A stretch of DNA of 64,000 bases from an uncultured Ruminococcus sp. (GCA_944415425.1 CALYBP010000001.1:23934-87933); one strand, 5' to 3'; counted from the stretch's first letter, positions 26,077 through 34,874 are shown. A program made the numbers and translations. Notes: generated by a model from the letters alone, not told the origin.

Positions 26077-26865
26077 ATGAAAAAAAGGAAAAATATCGCT
26101 TTGATAATTCTGATAATATTTTTTGCTCTTGTATTTTTGAGCGCCTGTATTTACCTTGTTACAAAAATTTTACTCAATATGGAAAGCAAGGATGAATACG
26201 ATATTATTGCAAGTTCTTATGCAGACTCTGTCGGAGATGAAGAAGTGACCGCTCCGTCAAAAATAGATGTTGAAAAGGCTGAAAATCCAATAGACTTTGA
26301 TTCGCTCATAAAAAAGAATCCCGACATCTATGCGTGGATATATATTCCGAAAACAGAAATAAACTATCCTATATGCCGTCATGCTACCGATGACAACTAT
26401 TATCTTGACCACGATATTTACGGAAATTACAGTTACGCCGGCGCTATATATTCCCAGTTTTGCAATTCAAGGGATTTTAATGACAGGGTAACTGTTTTGT
26501 ACGGTCATAATATGGCTGACGGTTCGATGTTTGCGGGGCTGCACAAGTTTAAGGATAAGGACTTTTTTGACAGCAATGCAGATTTCTATGTCTATACCCA
26601 GGACAGGAAACTTACTTATGAGGTAGTTTCCGCATTTGTTTATGACGACCGTCATATAATGAATACATTTGATTTTTCTGACGATAAAGTTTTTGAGGAT
26701 TACCTTAAAACTCTTGAAAACCCCCGTTCGGTAAGCAGTAATGTGCGGGAAGGCGTCAGCTTGGATATTAACAGTAATATAATTATTTTGAGTACCTGCC
26801 TAAACAGCGGAGAAGGACGGTATCTTGTTGCGGGAGAGCTGATTAAAGATGAACAGACAGAATGA
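26077..26865 (+). CDS. srtB: Class B sortase
   Basis: A 262-residue transpeptidase with one N-terminal membrane helix (about 7-30). The catalytic triad is visible: His144 in LYGHNM, Cys241 in LSTCLNS and Arg248 in GRYLVAG. The WIYIPKTEINYPI segment near 90-102 is typical of class B. It would join surface proteins with SPxTG-type signals to peptidoglycan; the nearby SPQTG protein is the obvious candidate. The ATG at 26077 follows GGGAG. The 3' end overlaps the LCP gene by 17 bases. Confidence 0.92.
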   Translation: MKKRKNIALIILIIFFALVFLSACIYLVTKILLNMESKDEYDIIASSYADSVGDEEVTAPSKIDVEKAENPIDFDSLIKKNPDIYAWIYIPKTEINYPICRHATDDNYYLDHDIYGNYSYAGAIYSQFCNSRDFNDRVTVLYGHNMADGSMFAGLHKFKDKDFFDSNADFYVYTQDRKLTYEVVSAFVYDDRHIMNTFDFSDDKVFEDYLKTLENPRSVSSNVREGVSLDINSNIIILSTCLNSGEGRYLVAGELIKDEQTE

Positions 26866-28111
26866 TGATAACTTTGAGGAGCTTACCTTGGCGGATGAGG
26901 AAAATGACGAAAGTTTTACATCAGATGAAAAGAGTACCGGCTCAGAATCCATAAAAGATGAAATTTCTGATTATGTTTTTATGAAACCTCATCGCTCAAA
27001 AAAGTATTACAGCAAACCTCGCGGTAGCGTAAAAAACGAGGATATAATGCTTGTAAAAAGCGACAGAAACAGTCGTCATAGGTCAAAACACAAGTCAAAA
27101 AGAAAGATGAAGCTTTGGAAAAAAATTTTGATAAGCTTTATCTGCGTGATTCTTGCGCTTGTTTTGATAGCTGTGGGAAGCTTTACGTTTTTGGTGATAA
27201 AAGGAAGCGATGAGCTGCTCGATGATGATTACAATATCACAGCGCCTCAGGGTGTTGAAGTACAAAACGACGGTGAATATATTGTTTATAACGGAAAAAC
27301 ATACGAGTTAAACACAAATGTGACAAGCATGCTGTTTATGGGAATTGATAAGCGTGCGCTTGACCAAAGTGAGGTTAACGGAACAGGCGGTCAGGCTGAC
27401 GTTATCGTGCTTATAGCAGTCGATACAAAAACGAGCGAGATTACTATGCTTAACATATCCCGTGACACGATGACCGATGTAACTCTATATTCGGCAAACG
27501 GCGGCTATGTAGGCACCGAAACTCAGCAAATCTGCCTTGCCTATGCGTACGGCGACGGAATGGAAACAAGCTGTGAAAACACCGTAAATTCGGTAAAAAG
27601 ACTTTTTTACAATATCCCCATAAAATCTTACCTTGCTCTCGATCTTGACGGTATTGCGGCTGTTAACGACAGCGTGGGAGGGGTAGATGTGGTATCGCCC
27701 GAAACTATCGGAAGCTTTACTCAGGGTGAAAGCTATCACCTTTTAGGGGATATGGCTGAGAAATTTGTAAGAACAAGAAGTCATGAAAGCGCGGAAGCAA
27801 ACACACTTCGTATGCAGCGCCAACAGGAATATGTCAATAAGTTTATGAATAAGGTAATATCACAAACAAAACAGGATATTACAACTCCGATTAGTCTGTT
27901 CAACGCTTCATCTCCGTATACGTGCACCAACCTGAATCCGTCAAAAGTCTGCTATCTTGCACAGTCGGCTGTTATGAGCAACGGTATGTCCGTTAATATG
28001 CTGACAGTTCCGGGAGAAGCAAAAATGGACGGAAATTACGCTCAGTATTATGTTGATGAAACGCAGTTTTACGAAATGTTTTTAAGCGTCTATTACAGCG
28101 AGGTCAAATAA
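26849..28111 (+). CDS. LytR-CpsA-Psr (LCP) family wall glycopolymer ligase
   Basis: A 420-residue protein with an acidic/basic cytosolic N-terminus (about 1-88), one membrane helix (about 90-112) and the extracellular LCP domain (about 155-390). Its conserved Arg/Asp residues lie in FMGIDKRALDQ, MLNISRDTMTDV and VRTRSHES. LCP proteins move teichoic acids or capsule from lipid carriers to peptidoglycan. It overlaps srtB by 17 bases and so is translationally coupled to it, forming a two-gene envelope operon. Confidence 0.9.
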   Translation: MNRQNDDNFEELTLADEENDESFTSDEKSTGSESIKDEISDYVFMKPHRSKKYYSKPRGSVKNEDIMLVKSDRNSRHRSKHKSKRKMKLWKKILISFICVILALVLIAVGSFTFLVIKGSDELLDDDYNITAPQGVEVQNDGEYIVYNGKTYELNTNVTSMLFMGIDKRALDQSEVNGTGGQADVIVLIAVDTKTSEITMLNISRDTMTDVTLYSANGGYVGTETQQICLAYAYGDGMETSCENTVNSVKRLFYNIPIKSYLALDLDGIAAVNDSVGGVDVVSPETIGSFTQGESYHLLGDMAEKFVRTRSHESAEANTLRMQRQQEYVNKFMNKVISQTKQDITTPISLFNASSPYTCTNLNPSKVCYLAQSAVMSNGMSVNMLTVPGEAKMDGNYAQYYVDETQFYEMFLSVYYSEVK

Positions 28112-28140
28112 ATAAGAATTTAGATGTTTCCTTTATAAAA

Positions 28141-28180
28141 CCCCTGCGGCTTTTTGAGCCGCAGGGGTTGCTTTGTTTTT
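28141..28180. terminator. Bidirectional terminator between the LCP gene and ruvX
   Basis: CCCCTGCGGC and GCCGCAGGGG form a perfect 10-bp stem, loop TTTTTGA, with T-rich sequence downstream. Confidence 0.88.
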
Positions 28181-28185
28181 TAAAT

Positions 28186-28596
28186 TTATTTTCGTGAGTC
28201 CAAAAAATCCTGCAATATAATAACTGCCGCCACTTCGTCAATTACATTCTTTCTTTTTTTCCCCCGTGTGTTTGTAGTATTCAAAAAGTTGTGCGCAGTA
28301 ATAGTTGTGCCTCGCTCGTCCTGCATAACGGTTTTAACACCTGTATGTTCTTCAAGTTTTTTGGCAAAGGCTCTTGCATTTTGAGCGCTTTCGCCCTCTG
28401 AACCGTCCATATTCTTCGGAAGCCCCACAACCACAAGCTCCGCATTTGTCTTTTTGACTGTTTCTGCCGCCTTTTCAAGCAGTCGTTTAGGAGACTTTTC
28501 AAATATCACTGTATATGGTGACGCCAAAAATTCGGTTTTGTCGCAAACGGCAATTCCTGTTCTTGCCTTGCCGAGGTCAATCGACATTATAATCAT
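28186..28596 (-). CDS. ruvX: Holliday junction resolvase-like protein RuvX (YqgF)
   Basis: A 136-residue RNase H-fold protein. Motifs: SIDLGKARTGIAVCD at the N-terminus with the first catalytic Asp, VVGLPKNMDGSEGESAQ near 60-76, MQDERGTT near 94-101 and a late IDEVAAVIILQDFLD with the last acids. It acts on rRNA 5' ends or branched DNA. The ATG at 28596 lies nine bases from AAAGG. ireB, often its partner in Firmicutes, lies elsewhere (49339-49584). Confidence 0.92.
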   Translation of the reverse strand: MIIMSIDLGKARTGIAVCDKTEFLASPYTVIFEKSPKRLLEKAAETVKKTNAELVVVGLPKNMDGSEGESAQNARAFAKKLEEHTGVKTVMQDERGTTITAHNFLNTTNTRGKKRKNVIDEVAAVIILQDFLDSRK

Positions 28597-28631
28597 AAAA
28601 GTATTCCTTTCCATACCGTGTAAACAACATT

Positions 28632-28660
28632 ATTATAAAACAAAATTCACCGATATACAA
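28632..28660 (-). promoter_or_regulatory. Sigma-A promoter of ruvX
   Basis: On the minus strand: TTGTAT (28655-28660), a 17-base spacer, TATAAT (28632-28637). Confidence 0.7.
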
Positions 28661-28855
28661 TATTTTTAATAAAGTGTTCGTTGTCATCTTTAAAATTATT
28701 TAATTGACTTTTAGTGTGCGTTGCGTGTTTGGTTGTTGAAAATTCTACAAAAGAATATAAAAACAACCATTCACATAGTGACAAAACCACTCCCGTAAAA
28801 ATAATATAATAAAACTGAAAAAGAAAACTCACTTCTTAAAAGGATGTTGAATATT

Positions 28856-31180
28856 ATGGAAAGTACAAAGGCGTTAAGAAAAAAACAAACCGATACACGC
28901 ACGGATTTTGCAAAAACAGGTATAACAAATGTGATATATTTTTTGTTCGGAATAATAATTTCAAGAGGGACAATAATGGGAGAGCTTGCCCCTTTTGGTG
29001 CGTCATATGCGGCGGCGGTGCCTAAAAAATATTTGTTTTCATCAATAGTGGGTGCAGCTTTTGGATATTTGCTTCTAAAACCGACAGACAGCTTCAGATA
29101 CATAGCATCAATTGCGGCGATAGGTGCTCTGAGGTGGCTTATGAGCGATATAGACAAAATAAGCAGAAGCAGGCTTTTTGCTCCTCTTTCGGCATTTTTG
29201 CCTACTGCGGCAACAGGTGTTGCGCTTCTGTTTGCAAGTACAAGCACCCTTTCGTCGTTTACAGATTGTATCATTGAGGCGGTACTTGCGGCGGGAGGAG
29301 CGTACTTTATCAGCACGGCGGTAATGCTTTCGGGCCAGCACAGAGGAATAGCGGCGTATTCAAAACAGGAAACAGCATGCCTTGTTATGTCAGGATGTGT
29401 AATAATTCTTGCTTTCGGAAATATAGCGTTTGAGGGAATTTCATTAGGCAGAATTATAGCAGTTACGGCAATTTTACTATGTGCAAAATACGGAGGTACT
29501 AACGGGGGAGCTGTTTGCGGAATTGCAACGGGCTCTGTTTTCAGCATTTCAGACGGCCTTCAGGGATTTTTATGCGGAGGTTTTGCTTTCGGAGGACTGA
29601 TGGCGGGAATATTTTCTCCTGTGGGGAAAATCGGATGTGCCATAGTATTTGTTATTTCTAATGCAATTATGTGCCTTACATTCGGAAACGATGCACAAAT
29701 TGGAGCTGAATTTGTGGAAAGTCTCATAGGTTCAGCCGTGTTTTTGATACTCCCAAAAGAGATAGGGAATTTTATTTCTCCCCTTTTTTCCAATGAAAAA
29801 AGCTCTACGGTTGGAGAAGCACTTCGTAAAAATATTGTAATGAGGCTTGATTTTGCTTCCAAGGCAATTTATAACGTCAGAAATGATGTAACCAATGTGT
29901 CAGAAAAGCTGCGAAAGCTCTGCTCGCCGAGCTTCGGCGTGGTGTGTGAAAATGTTGAAAAAGAGGTTTGCAGCAACTGCGGGCTGAAAACCTATTGTTA
30001 CAGTCACAGACGAGGAGTTACACGAGATGATTTTTTCAGGCTTGAGGAACTGCTCGAAAAGCAGGGGCGTGTTGATGAAAAAGATGTTGAAGAGTCATTT
30101 GTAAAAAACTGCTGCAAAAAAGGTGAAATTGCAAGAAGTATGAACGTTAACTACCGTGAATATCTATCAGCGCTTGAAGCGCAGCGAAGAATAACAGATG
30201 TGCGCGGTGTTGTGGCGGGTCAGTTTTCCGGTGTAAGTGACATTCTCAGCGATTTGTCACGGGAATTTAAAAACACGATGAGGTGCGATACGGAAAGCGC
30301 CGAAAGGGTTATGTCAGCTCTCAACGCCATGGGCGCAATCCCCGTTGAGTGTGTGTGTCTTGTGTACGGTAACGGAAAAATGGTGGTTGAGCTTGAGCTT
30401 TCAGAAAAGAGCGACTCAAAGATTTCAAGAGGAGCGATAATGCGTGAAGTATCCAAGTGCTGCGGAAGAAGGTTTGATTTGCCGACAATTACTCGTGAGA
30501 GCGGCAGAATCAGAGCAGCGCTTTGCGAAATGCCCGCTTATGATGTTGAAATCGGCTCAAATCAGCACATAGCAAACAACGGCAGGCTCTGCGGCGACTG
30601 TCTTGACTACTTTAATGACGGTATGGGCAAAACCTACGCTCTTGTGTGTGACGGAATGGGAACGGGCGGCAGGGCAGCTGTTGACGGGAATATGGCGGTC
30701 TCTGTAATGGGCAGGCTGCTTCGTTCGGGTCTATCCGCCGACAGTTCTCTTCAGATAGTTAATTCAGCTCTTATGGTGAAAAGCGAAGACGAGTCGTTGT
30801 CAACGCTTGATTTAACGGGAGTTGATTTATACACGGGCAGAGTTACTCTGAAAAAAGCAGGTGCCCCTGCTACATTCATAAGAAAAAACGGCAGGGTGAT
30901 TGTAAGAGAAATGCCGTCTCTGCCTGTGGGCATATTAAACGGAGTAAAATTTTCATCGGATACGGTTAATCTTTCATCGGGAGATATGGTGGTAATGGTG
31001 TCAGACGGAGTAATAACAGGAGAAGAAAAATGGCTTGAAAAGCTGATAAGAAGCTGGAACGAGGGTAGTGCGGAAGAGCTTGCGCGCGTCGTTGTGGATG
31101 AGGCTATAAAGCGTCGTGAGGAATGTCCCGACGATGATATAACTGCTCTTGTAATAAGAATTACGGACAATAAATTATAA
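28856..31180 (+). CDS. spoIIE: Stage II sporulation protein E (SpoIIE phosphatase)
   Basis: A 774-residue membrane phosphatase. Residues ~25-300 hold about ten hydrophobic helices, followed by a central regulatory domain with a Cys cluster (VCSNCGLKTYCYS). The C-terminal PP2C domain (~560-770) has VCDGMGTGGRA, VSDGV and DDDITALVIRI. SpoIIE dephosphorylates SpoIIAA and so activates sigma-F in the forespore. The ATG at 28856 is chosen because 28844 directly abuts the AAAGG. Together with sigG it shows a sporulation programme. Confidence 0.93.
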   Translation: MESTKALRKKQTDTRTDFAKTGITNVIYFLFGIIISRGTIMGELAPFGASYAAAVPKKYLFSSIVGAAFGYLLLKPTDSFRYIASIAAIGALRWLMSDIDKISRSRLFAPLSAFLPTAATGVALLFASTSTLSSFTDCIIEAVLAAGGAYFISTAVMLSGQHRGIAAYSKQETACLVMSGCVIILAFGNIAFEGISLGRIIAVTAILLCAKYGGTNGGAVCGIATGSVFSISDGLQGFLCGGFAFGGLMAGIFSPVGKIGCAIVFVISNAIMCLTFGNDAQIGAEFVESLIGSAVFLILPKEIGNFISPLFSNEKSSTVGEALRKNIVMRLDFASKAIYNVRNDVTNVSEKLRKLCSPSFGVVCENVEKEVCSNCGLKTYCYSHRRGVTRDDFFRLEELLEKQGRVDEKDVEESFVKNCCKKGEIARSMNVNYREYLSALEAQRRITDVRGVVAGQFSGVSDILSDLSREFKNTMRCDTESAERVMSALNAMGAIPVECVCLVYGNGKMVVELELSEKSDSKISRGAIMREVSKCCGRRFDLPTITRESGRIRAALCEMPAYDVEIGSNQHIANNGRLCGDCLDYFNDGMGKTYALVCDGMGTGGRAAVDGNMAVSVMGRLLRSGLSADSSLQIVNSALMVKSEDESLSTLDLTGVDLYTGRVTLKKAGAPATFIRKNGRVIVREMPSLPVGILNGVKFSSDTVNLSSGDMVVMVSDGVITGEEKWLEKLIRSWNEGSAEELARVVVDEAIKRREECPDDDITALVIRITDNKL

Positions 31181-31182
31181 AA

Positions 31183-31216
31183 ATACGGGCATGATTTTCA
31201 TGTCCGTTATTTTTGT
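31183..31216 (+). terminator. Terminator of spoIIE
   Basis: ACGGGCATG and CATGTCCGT pair over 9 bp (one G-U), loop ATTTT, then TTATTTTTG. Confidence 0.85.
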
Positions 31217-31254
31217 ATACGAGTCAGAAGTTTTGATTTTATTTGTAATCAATA

Positions 31255-31283
31255 TTTACTTTTACACTTTTATGTGTTAAAAT
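31255..31283 (+). promoter_or_regulatory. Promoter of the yerC-methyltransferase-hslO operon
   Basis: TTTACT (31255-31260), a 17-base spacer, TAAAAT (31278-31283) with an extended TGT. Confidence 0.62.
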
Positions 31284-31322
31284 TTTAGTGTATGAAATGA
31301 TTATTATCTGGGAGGATTAGAT

Positions 31323-31625
31323 ATGAATTCAAAGTTAAAAAATGATTCGACCGATTTTTTATTTGATGCTATACTTTCTTTGGAAAACAAAGAGGATTGC
31401 TATCGCTTTTTTGAGGACTTGTGTACAAGCGCCGAACTTAAAGCAATGTCTCAGCGCCTTGTAGTTGCAAAAATGCTTAAAGAAAAAAAGGTTTATACAG
31501 AAATTGTAAAGGATACGGGAGCGTCAACGGCTACCATAAGCCGTGTAAAGCGTGCTTTGTTTGACAACGACACATACGGATATACCCTTGTACTGGACAG
31601 ACTTCTGAAAAAGGAAAATAAGTGA
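31323..31625 (+). CDS. YerC/YecD family TrpR-like regulator
   Basis: A 100-residue protein with a TrpR-type helix-turn-helix: AELKAMSQRLVVAKMLKEKK followed by the recognition region TGASTATISRVKRAL near 63-77. This is the Firmicutes YerC/YecD family, thought to be DNA-binding but of unknown ligand. Its TGA overlaps the ATG of the methyltransferase gene by one base, so the two are coupled. Confidence 0.88.
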   Translation: MNSKLKNDSTDFLFDAILSLENKEDCYRFFEDLCTSAELKAMSQRLVVAKMLKEKKVYTEIVKDTGASTATISRVKRALFDNDTYGYTLVLDRLLKKENK

Positions 31626-32386
31626 TGAAAAGCTATGGGCAATTTGCAAAGTTTTATGACGGTCTTATGATAGACGCCGATTACGAAAGGCGTTGCGAGT
31701 ACTTGATTGAGCTTTTTAAGCGTCATAATCACGAGGCGGGCATAACGCTTGACCTTGCCTGCGGAACAGGCAGTCTTACACGGCTGCTTGCAGAAAAAGG
31801 CATAGATGTTTACGGAGTCGATTCAAGCGAAGATATGCTAAGTGAGGCTATGCAGAGGGCATATGAAGAGGGACTGAATATCTTATATTTGAAGCAGAAT
31901 ATGCAGTCGCTTGACCTTTACGGCACAATTAATACCTGTGTGTGTACGCTCGACAGCATAAACCACCTGACCGACATTGATGATGTCAGAAAGACATTTG
32001 ACAGGGTAGGTCTGTTTATGGATGATGACGGACTGTTTGTGTTTGATGTTAACACGCCGTACAAGCACCGAGAAATACTGGGCGACAACACTTTTGCTTT
32101 TGAAAACGAGCAAGTGTTTTGCGTGTGGCAAAACAGCCTTGAAGAATACGATACCGTCAACATTACCCTTGACTTTTTTGAGGAGGAGGACGGTGTGTAC
32201 TACCGTTCTACCGAAAACTTCAGCGAAAGGGCATATTCCGACAACCAAATCAGACAACTGCTTTGCGGTGCAGGCTTTTCGGTTGAAGCGGCTTACGGCG
32301 ATTTAAGCTTTGACCCGCCTAAGGATACTGAGCAGAGAGTAATTTATGTTGCAAGAATGGTCAAGTCGAGAAACAAAAAGGACTAA
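31625..32386 (+). CDS. Class I SAM-dependent methyltransferase
   Basis: A 253-residue Rossmann methyltransferase. SAM motif I is LDLACGTGSLTRLLAEKG near 42-58, and VYGVDSSEDMLSEA carries the acidic residue that binds the ribose. The N-terminus MKSYGQFAKFYDGLM resembles the YqeM-type methyltransferases of Firmicutes. The substrate is not predictable. ATG at 31625 overlaps the yerC stop; hslO follows 17 bases later. Confidence 0.88.
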   Translation: MKSYGQFAKFYDGLMIDADYERRCEYLIELFKRHNHEAGITLDLACGTGSLTRLLAEKGIDVYGVDSSEDMLSEAMQRAYEEGLNILYLKQNMQSLDLYGTINTCVCTLDSINHLTDIDDVRKTFDRVGLFMDDDGLFVFDVNTPYKHREILGDNTFAFENEQVFCVWQNSLEEYDTVNITLDFFEEEDGVYYRSTENFSERAYSDNQIRQLLCGAGFSVEAAYGDLSFDPPKDTEQRVIYVARMVKSRNKKD

Positions 32387-32403
32387 TAAGAGGAGAAATT
32401 AAA

Positions 32404-33288
32404 ATGGATAAAATAATTCGCTGTATTACGAGCGACGGAGCGATTATGGCTGCGGCAATAGATGCTTCCGATATAGTGTTTACCGCCAAAAAACTTCATC
32501 ATCTTTCAAAAAGTGCCACTGCGGCACTCGGCAGACTGCTTTGCGCAACTTCTATTATGGGGGCGATGTTAAAGCAAAAGGACGCAACGATTAATTTGCG
32601 TGTGATGGGTGACGGTGAACTCGGCCCCGTTATTGCCGTCGGTGACAGCAGAGGAAATGTAAAGGGCTATGTAGGAAATGCCGACTGCCCAACGGAGTTT
32701 TATCCAAACGGAAAAATAAATGTAGCCAAGGCTGTGGGTAAAAGCGGTGTGCTTAACGTTATGCGCGACTACGGAACAGGCGAGCCGTACATCGGTCAGG
32801 TTGAACTTGTGAGCGGAGAGATAGCGGAGGATATTACAAATTACTTTGCGACAAGCGAGCAGATCCCGACGGTGTGTGCGCTCGGCGTGCTTATAAACAA
32901 GGAGGACGGCGAGGTCATGCTTGCGGGAGGTTTGCTTATACAGCTTTTGCCCGGTGCCGATGATGAAACGATTGACAAACTTGAAAAAAATGTTGAAAAG
33001 CTTGAACCTGTTACAACCATGCTTGCCAAGGGTATGAGTATTCTTGATATTTGCAAGACGGCACTTGAGGGCTTTGAAGTCGAGGTTCTTGACGAAATGC
33101 CTGTGCATTATGCGTGCGGTTGTTCCAAGGAAAAGCTCGAACGATATTTTTGTACATTGAGTGATGAGGACCTGCGTTCTATGGCGGATGAAAAAGGAAT
33201 TATAACTGCGAGCTGCCATTTTTGCAATAAAAGATATGTATTTACAAAAGAAGATATTGAAAGAATTATTAAAGAAAAAAATTCGTAG
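32404..33288 (+). CDS. hslO: Hsp33 redox-regulated chaperone
   Basis: A 294-residue holdase activated by oxidation. The C-terminal zinc centre has the four family Cys: CGCS (near 238) and CHFC (near 270). The N-terminal domain shows LRVMGDGELGPV and GYVGN. It is last in an operon with yerC and a methyltransferase, behind AGAGGAG. No strong terminator was seen between it and the tRNA promoter. Confidence 0.95.
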   Translation: MDKIIRCITSDGAIMAAAIDASDIVFTAKKLHHLSKSATAALGRLLCATSIMGAMLKQKDATINLRVMGDGELGPVIAVGDSRGNVKGYVGNADCPTEFYPNGKINVAKAVGKSGVLNVMRDYGTGEPYIGQVELVSGEIAEDITNYFATSEQIPTVCALGVLINKEDGEVMLAGGLLIQLLPGADDETIDKLEKNVEKLEPVTTMLAKGMSILDICKTALEGFEVEVLDEMPVHYACGCSKEKLERYFCTLSDEDLRSMADEKGIITASCHFCNKRYVFTKEDIERIIKEKNS

Positions 33289-33358
33289 TGTATAAAACGG
33301 CTTATTTACTGACAAAATACAGAGGCAAAAATATTTTATAAATTTTTTAAAAAAAGTG

Positions 33359-33387
33359 TTGACATTTATTCTAAGATGTAGTATTAT
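33359..33387 (+). promoter_or_regulatory. Promoter of the tRNA cluster
   Basis: TTGACA (33359-33364), a 17-base spacer, TATTAT (33382-33387): near-consensus, as expected for stable RNA genes. Confidence 0.8.
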
Positions 33388-33438
33388 AAATACCGTCGCC
33401 GAGAGGTACAAAGCCGAAACGAAGCGACATAGGCATGT

Positions 33439-33514
33439 GGGAGCATAGCTCAGCTGGGAGAGCATCTGCCTTACAAGCAGAGGGTCATAGGTTCGAGCCC
33501 TATTGTTCCCACCA
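33439..33514 (+). tRNA. tRNA-Val (anticodon UAC)
   Basis: Complete cloverleaf: acceptor GGGAGCA pairs with TGTTCCC (one G-U), anticodon loop CTTACAA with UAC, T-loop GTTCGAG. The CCA end is encoded (33512-33514). Confidence 0.96.
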
Positions 33515-33519
33515 CAAAT

Positions 33520-33596
33520 GGCCCGGTAGTTCAGTTGGTTAGAACGCTAGCCTGTCACGCTAGAGGTCGACGGTTCGAACCCGTTCCGGGTCGCCA
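33520..33596 (+). tRNA. tRNA-Asp (anticodon GUC)
   Basis: Acceptor GGCCCGG pairs with CCGGGTC, the anticodon loop CTGTCAC carries GUC, and the T-loop is GTTCGAA. CCA is encoded at 33594-33596. It lies five bases after tRNA-Val. Confidence 0.96.
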
Positions 33597-33601
33597 TTTT
33601 T

Positions 33602-33677
33602 GCCTCTGTAGCTCAGTCGGTAGAGCAGGGGACTGAAAATCCCCGTGTCGATGGTTCGATTCCGTCCGGAGGCACCA
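33602..33677 (+). tRNA. tRNA-Phe (anticodon GAA)
   Basis: Acceptor GCCTCTG pairs with CGGAGGC, the anticodon loop CTGAAAA carries GAA, T-loop GTTCGAT, CCA encoded. This is the tRNA that the pheS T-box in this window would sense. Confidence 0.96.
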
Positions 33678-33684
33678 ATTTTAT

Positions 33685-33760
33685 GCGGATGTAGCTCATC
33701 TGGTAGAGCGCCACCTTGCCAAGGTGGAGGTAGCGGGTTCGAGCCCCGTCATCCGCTCCA
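33685..33760 (+). tRNA. tRNA-Gly (anticodon GCC)
   Basis: Acceptor GCGGATG pairs with CATCCGC, the anticodon loop TTGCCAA carries GCC, T-loop GTTCGAG, CCA encoded at 33758-33760. Confidence 0.96.
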
Positions 33761-33765
33761 ATTTA

Positions 33766-33797
33766 AACAGCACCTAAAGGGTGCTGTTTTTGTTTTG
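33766..33797 (+). terminator. Terminator of the tRNA cluster
   Basis: CAGCACC pairs with GGTGCTG around TAAAG, followed by TTTTTGTTTTG. Confidence 0.9.
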
Positions 33798-33965
33798 TCA
33801 AATTAAAGTTTAGAATATTACAACTGTCTTATCTTTCGACAAGAATTAAATGTTTTTTAGTTTTATTTTAGTGAACACAGCGTTTTGTTACGCGGATTAA
33901 TTTCAATATAAACCGAGATACCTATATATAATGTTATAAAAATTGATGTTTGTTTGCAAAAGAAC

Positions 33966-34006
33966 AGAGGGCAGTGCAATATTTGCTGCCCTCTTAAAAT
34001 TTTATT
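33966..34006. terminator. Terminator of the phosphoribosyltransferase gene
   Basis: AGAGGGCAG (33966-33974) and CTGCCCTCT (33986-33994) form a perfect 9-bp stem, with T-rich sequence on the plus side (TTAAAATTTT) and TGTTCTTTTG on the minus side. The stretch between the tRNA terminator and this hairpin (about 33798-33965) is AT-rich and shows nothing else. Confidence 0.8.
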
Positions 34007-34025
34007 TGTGTTTTATAAGTTTATA

Positions 34026-34661
34026 TCATAGCTTAGAATATCCGTAGCTGTTAACGATAGCTTCAATCTTTTCGCCTTTTTCGCAGATGGGGCAATGGTG
34101 TGAATTGTAGCTTTGATAGTCACCAAGATCGTTTGGGTCGAATATTGACGACACGGGATAACCTTCGCAGGTTTGAACAGTAGCAAAAATCGCAGAAACT
34201 CCCACAACCATACCGCCGTAATATTTTGCGGCATCAATAGCAGCCTGGGCGGTCTTTCCCGTGGTAACGGAGGCCGCAAGAATCAGCACATGTTTTCCCG
34301 CAATCATAGGGGTAAGATTATCACGGAACATTATTTGTCCTCCGGCGAGATATTCGGGGGAAACTACATATATTGTCTGGTGCGCATTCATATTGACGAA
34401 ATCCTCTTTCGTGAGCTCATCTGCAATGCAGGCGCCTATAACTTCTGTCCCGTCAACGCACAGGATTGTGTCGACAATGGTGTTTGTTCTGTATGTAGCT
34501 ACAAGTTCCTTTGCAACTGCCTTTGCTTCGGAAAGTCTCGTTTTTTGTGTTGTAACATCTATAAAATAATTTGTATGGCTGTGCGATGTTGCAAAATGTC
34601 CTTTTGCAACACGAAGAAATACATTTTTATTTTTTGTTCTTATTTTGTACATTTGAGCCAT
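34026..34661 (-). CDS. Orphan phosphoribosyltransferase (PyrE-like)
   Basis: A 211-residue type I PRTase-fold protein. LCVDGTEVIGACIADEL and the segment HVLILAASVTTGKTAQAAIDA (about 133-153) correspond to the PRPP-binding region, where orotate PRTases have VDDVxTTG-like sequence; here the two acidic residues are replaced by AA. The C-terminal HHCPICEKGEKIEA adds a CxxC pair. No pyrimidine genes are near, so orotate use is uncertain; it may act on another base or be regulatory. The ATG at 34661 follows AGGAGG. Confidence 0.7.
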   Translation of the reverse strand: MAQMYKIRTKNKNVFLRVAKGHFATSHSHTNYFIDVTTQKTRLSEAKAVAKELVATYRTNTIVDTILCVDGTEVIGACIADELTKEDFVNMNAHQTIYVVSPEYLAGGQIMFRDNLTPMIAGKHVLILAASVTTGKTAQAAIDAAKYYGGMVVGVSAIFATVQTCEGYPVSSIFDPNDLGDYQSYNSHHCPICEKGEKIEAIVNSYGYSKL

Positions 34662-34715
34662 ATTATAAGCCTCCTGTTTGGGAATTTGCAATAAAAAATA
34701 TTTACTGTAAAAACT

Positions 34716-34744
34716 ATTTTACTATACATCGACAGAAAAATCAA
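34716..34744 (-). promoter_or_regulatory. Sigma-A promoter of the phosphoribosyltransferase gene
   Basis: On the minus strand: TTGATT (34739-34744), a 17-base spacer, TAAAAT (34716-34721). Confidence 0.65.
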
Positions 34745-34845
34745 TATAAATCGAGTAAAATTATGTATAATATTTCCTAATCAGATTTAATTTTTGTAAA
34801 AATACTATATATTGTGCTCACTATCGTTACTTGATAATAAAATAC

Positions 34846-34874
34846 TTGCATATGCCGTATCTGTTTGGTATAAT
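34846..34874 (+). promoter_or_regulatory. Sigma-A promoter of the acidic surface protein gene
   Basis: TTGCAT (34846-34851), a 17-base spacer, TATAAT (34869-34874), 42 bases before the ATG. Confidence 0.72.

Noticed and set aside
28775..28812. Spo0A box and promoter of spoIIE
   Set aside because: AGTGACAAAA resembles an inverted 0A box only partly, and the TATAAT at 28805 lacks a well-spaced -35.
28771..29547. Minus-strand open frame of 258 residues over spoIIE
   Set aside because: It is antisense to a well-supported SpoIIE membrane region; the Pro/Ala/Ile-rich translation has no domain and no RBS.
32569..33465. Minus-strand open frame of 298 residues over hslO
   Set aside because: It covers hslO, whose zinc Cys motifs are clear, and even crosses the tRNA promoter. 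Composition is Cys/Phe-rich without any motif.
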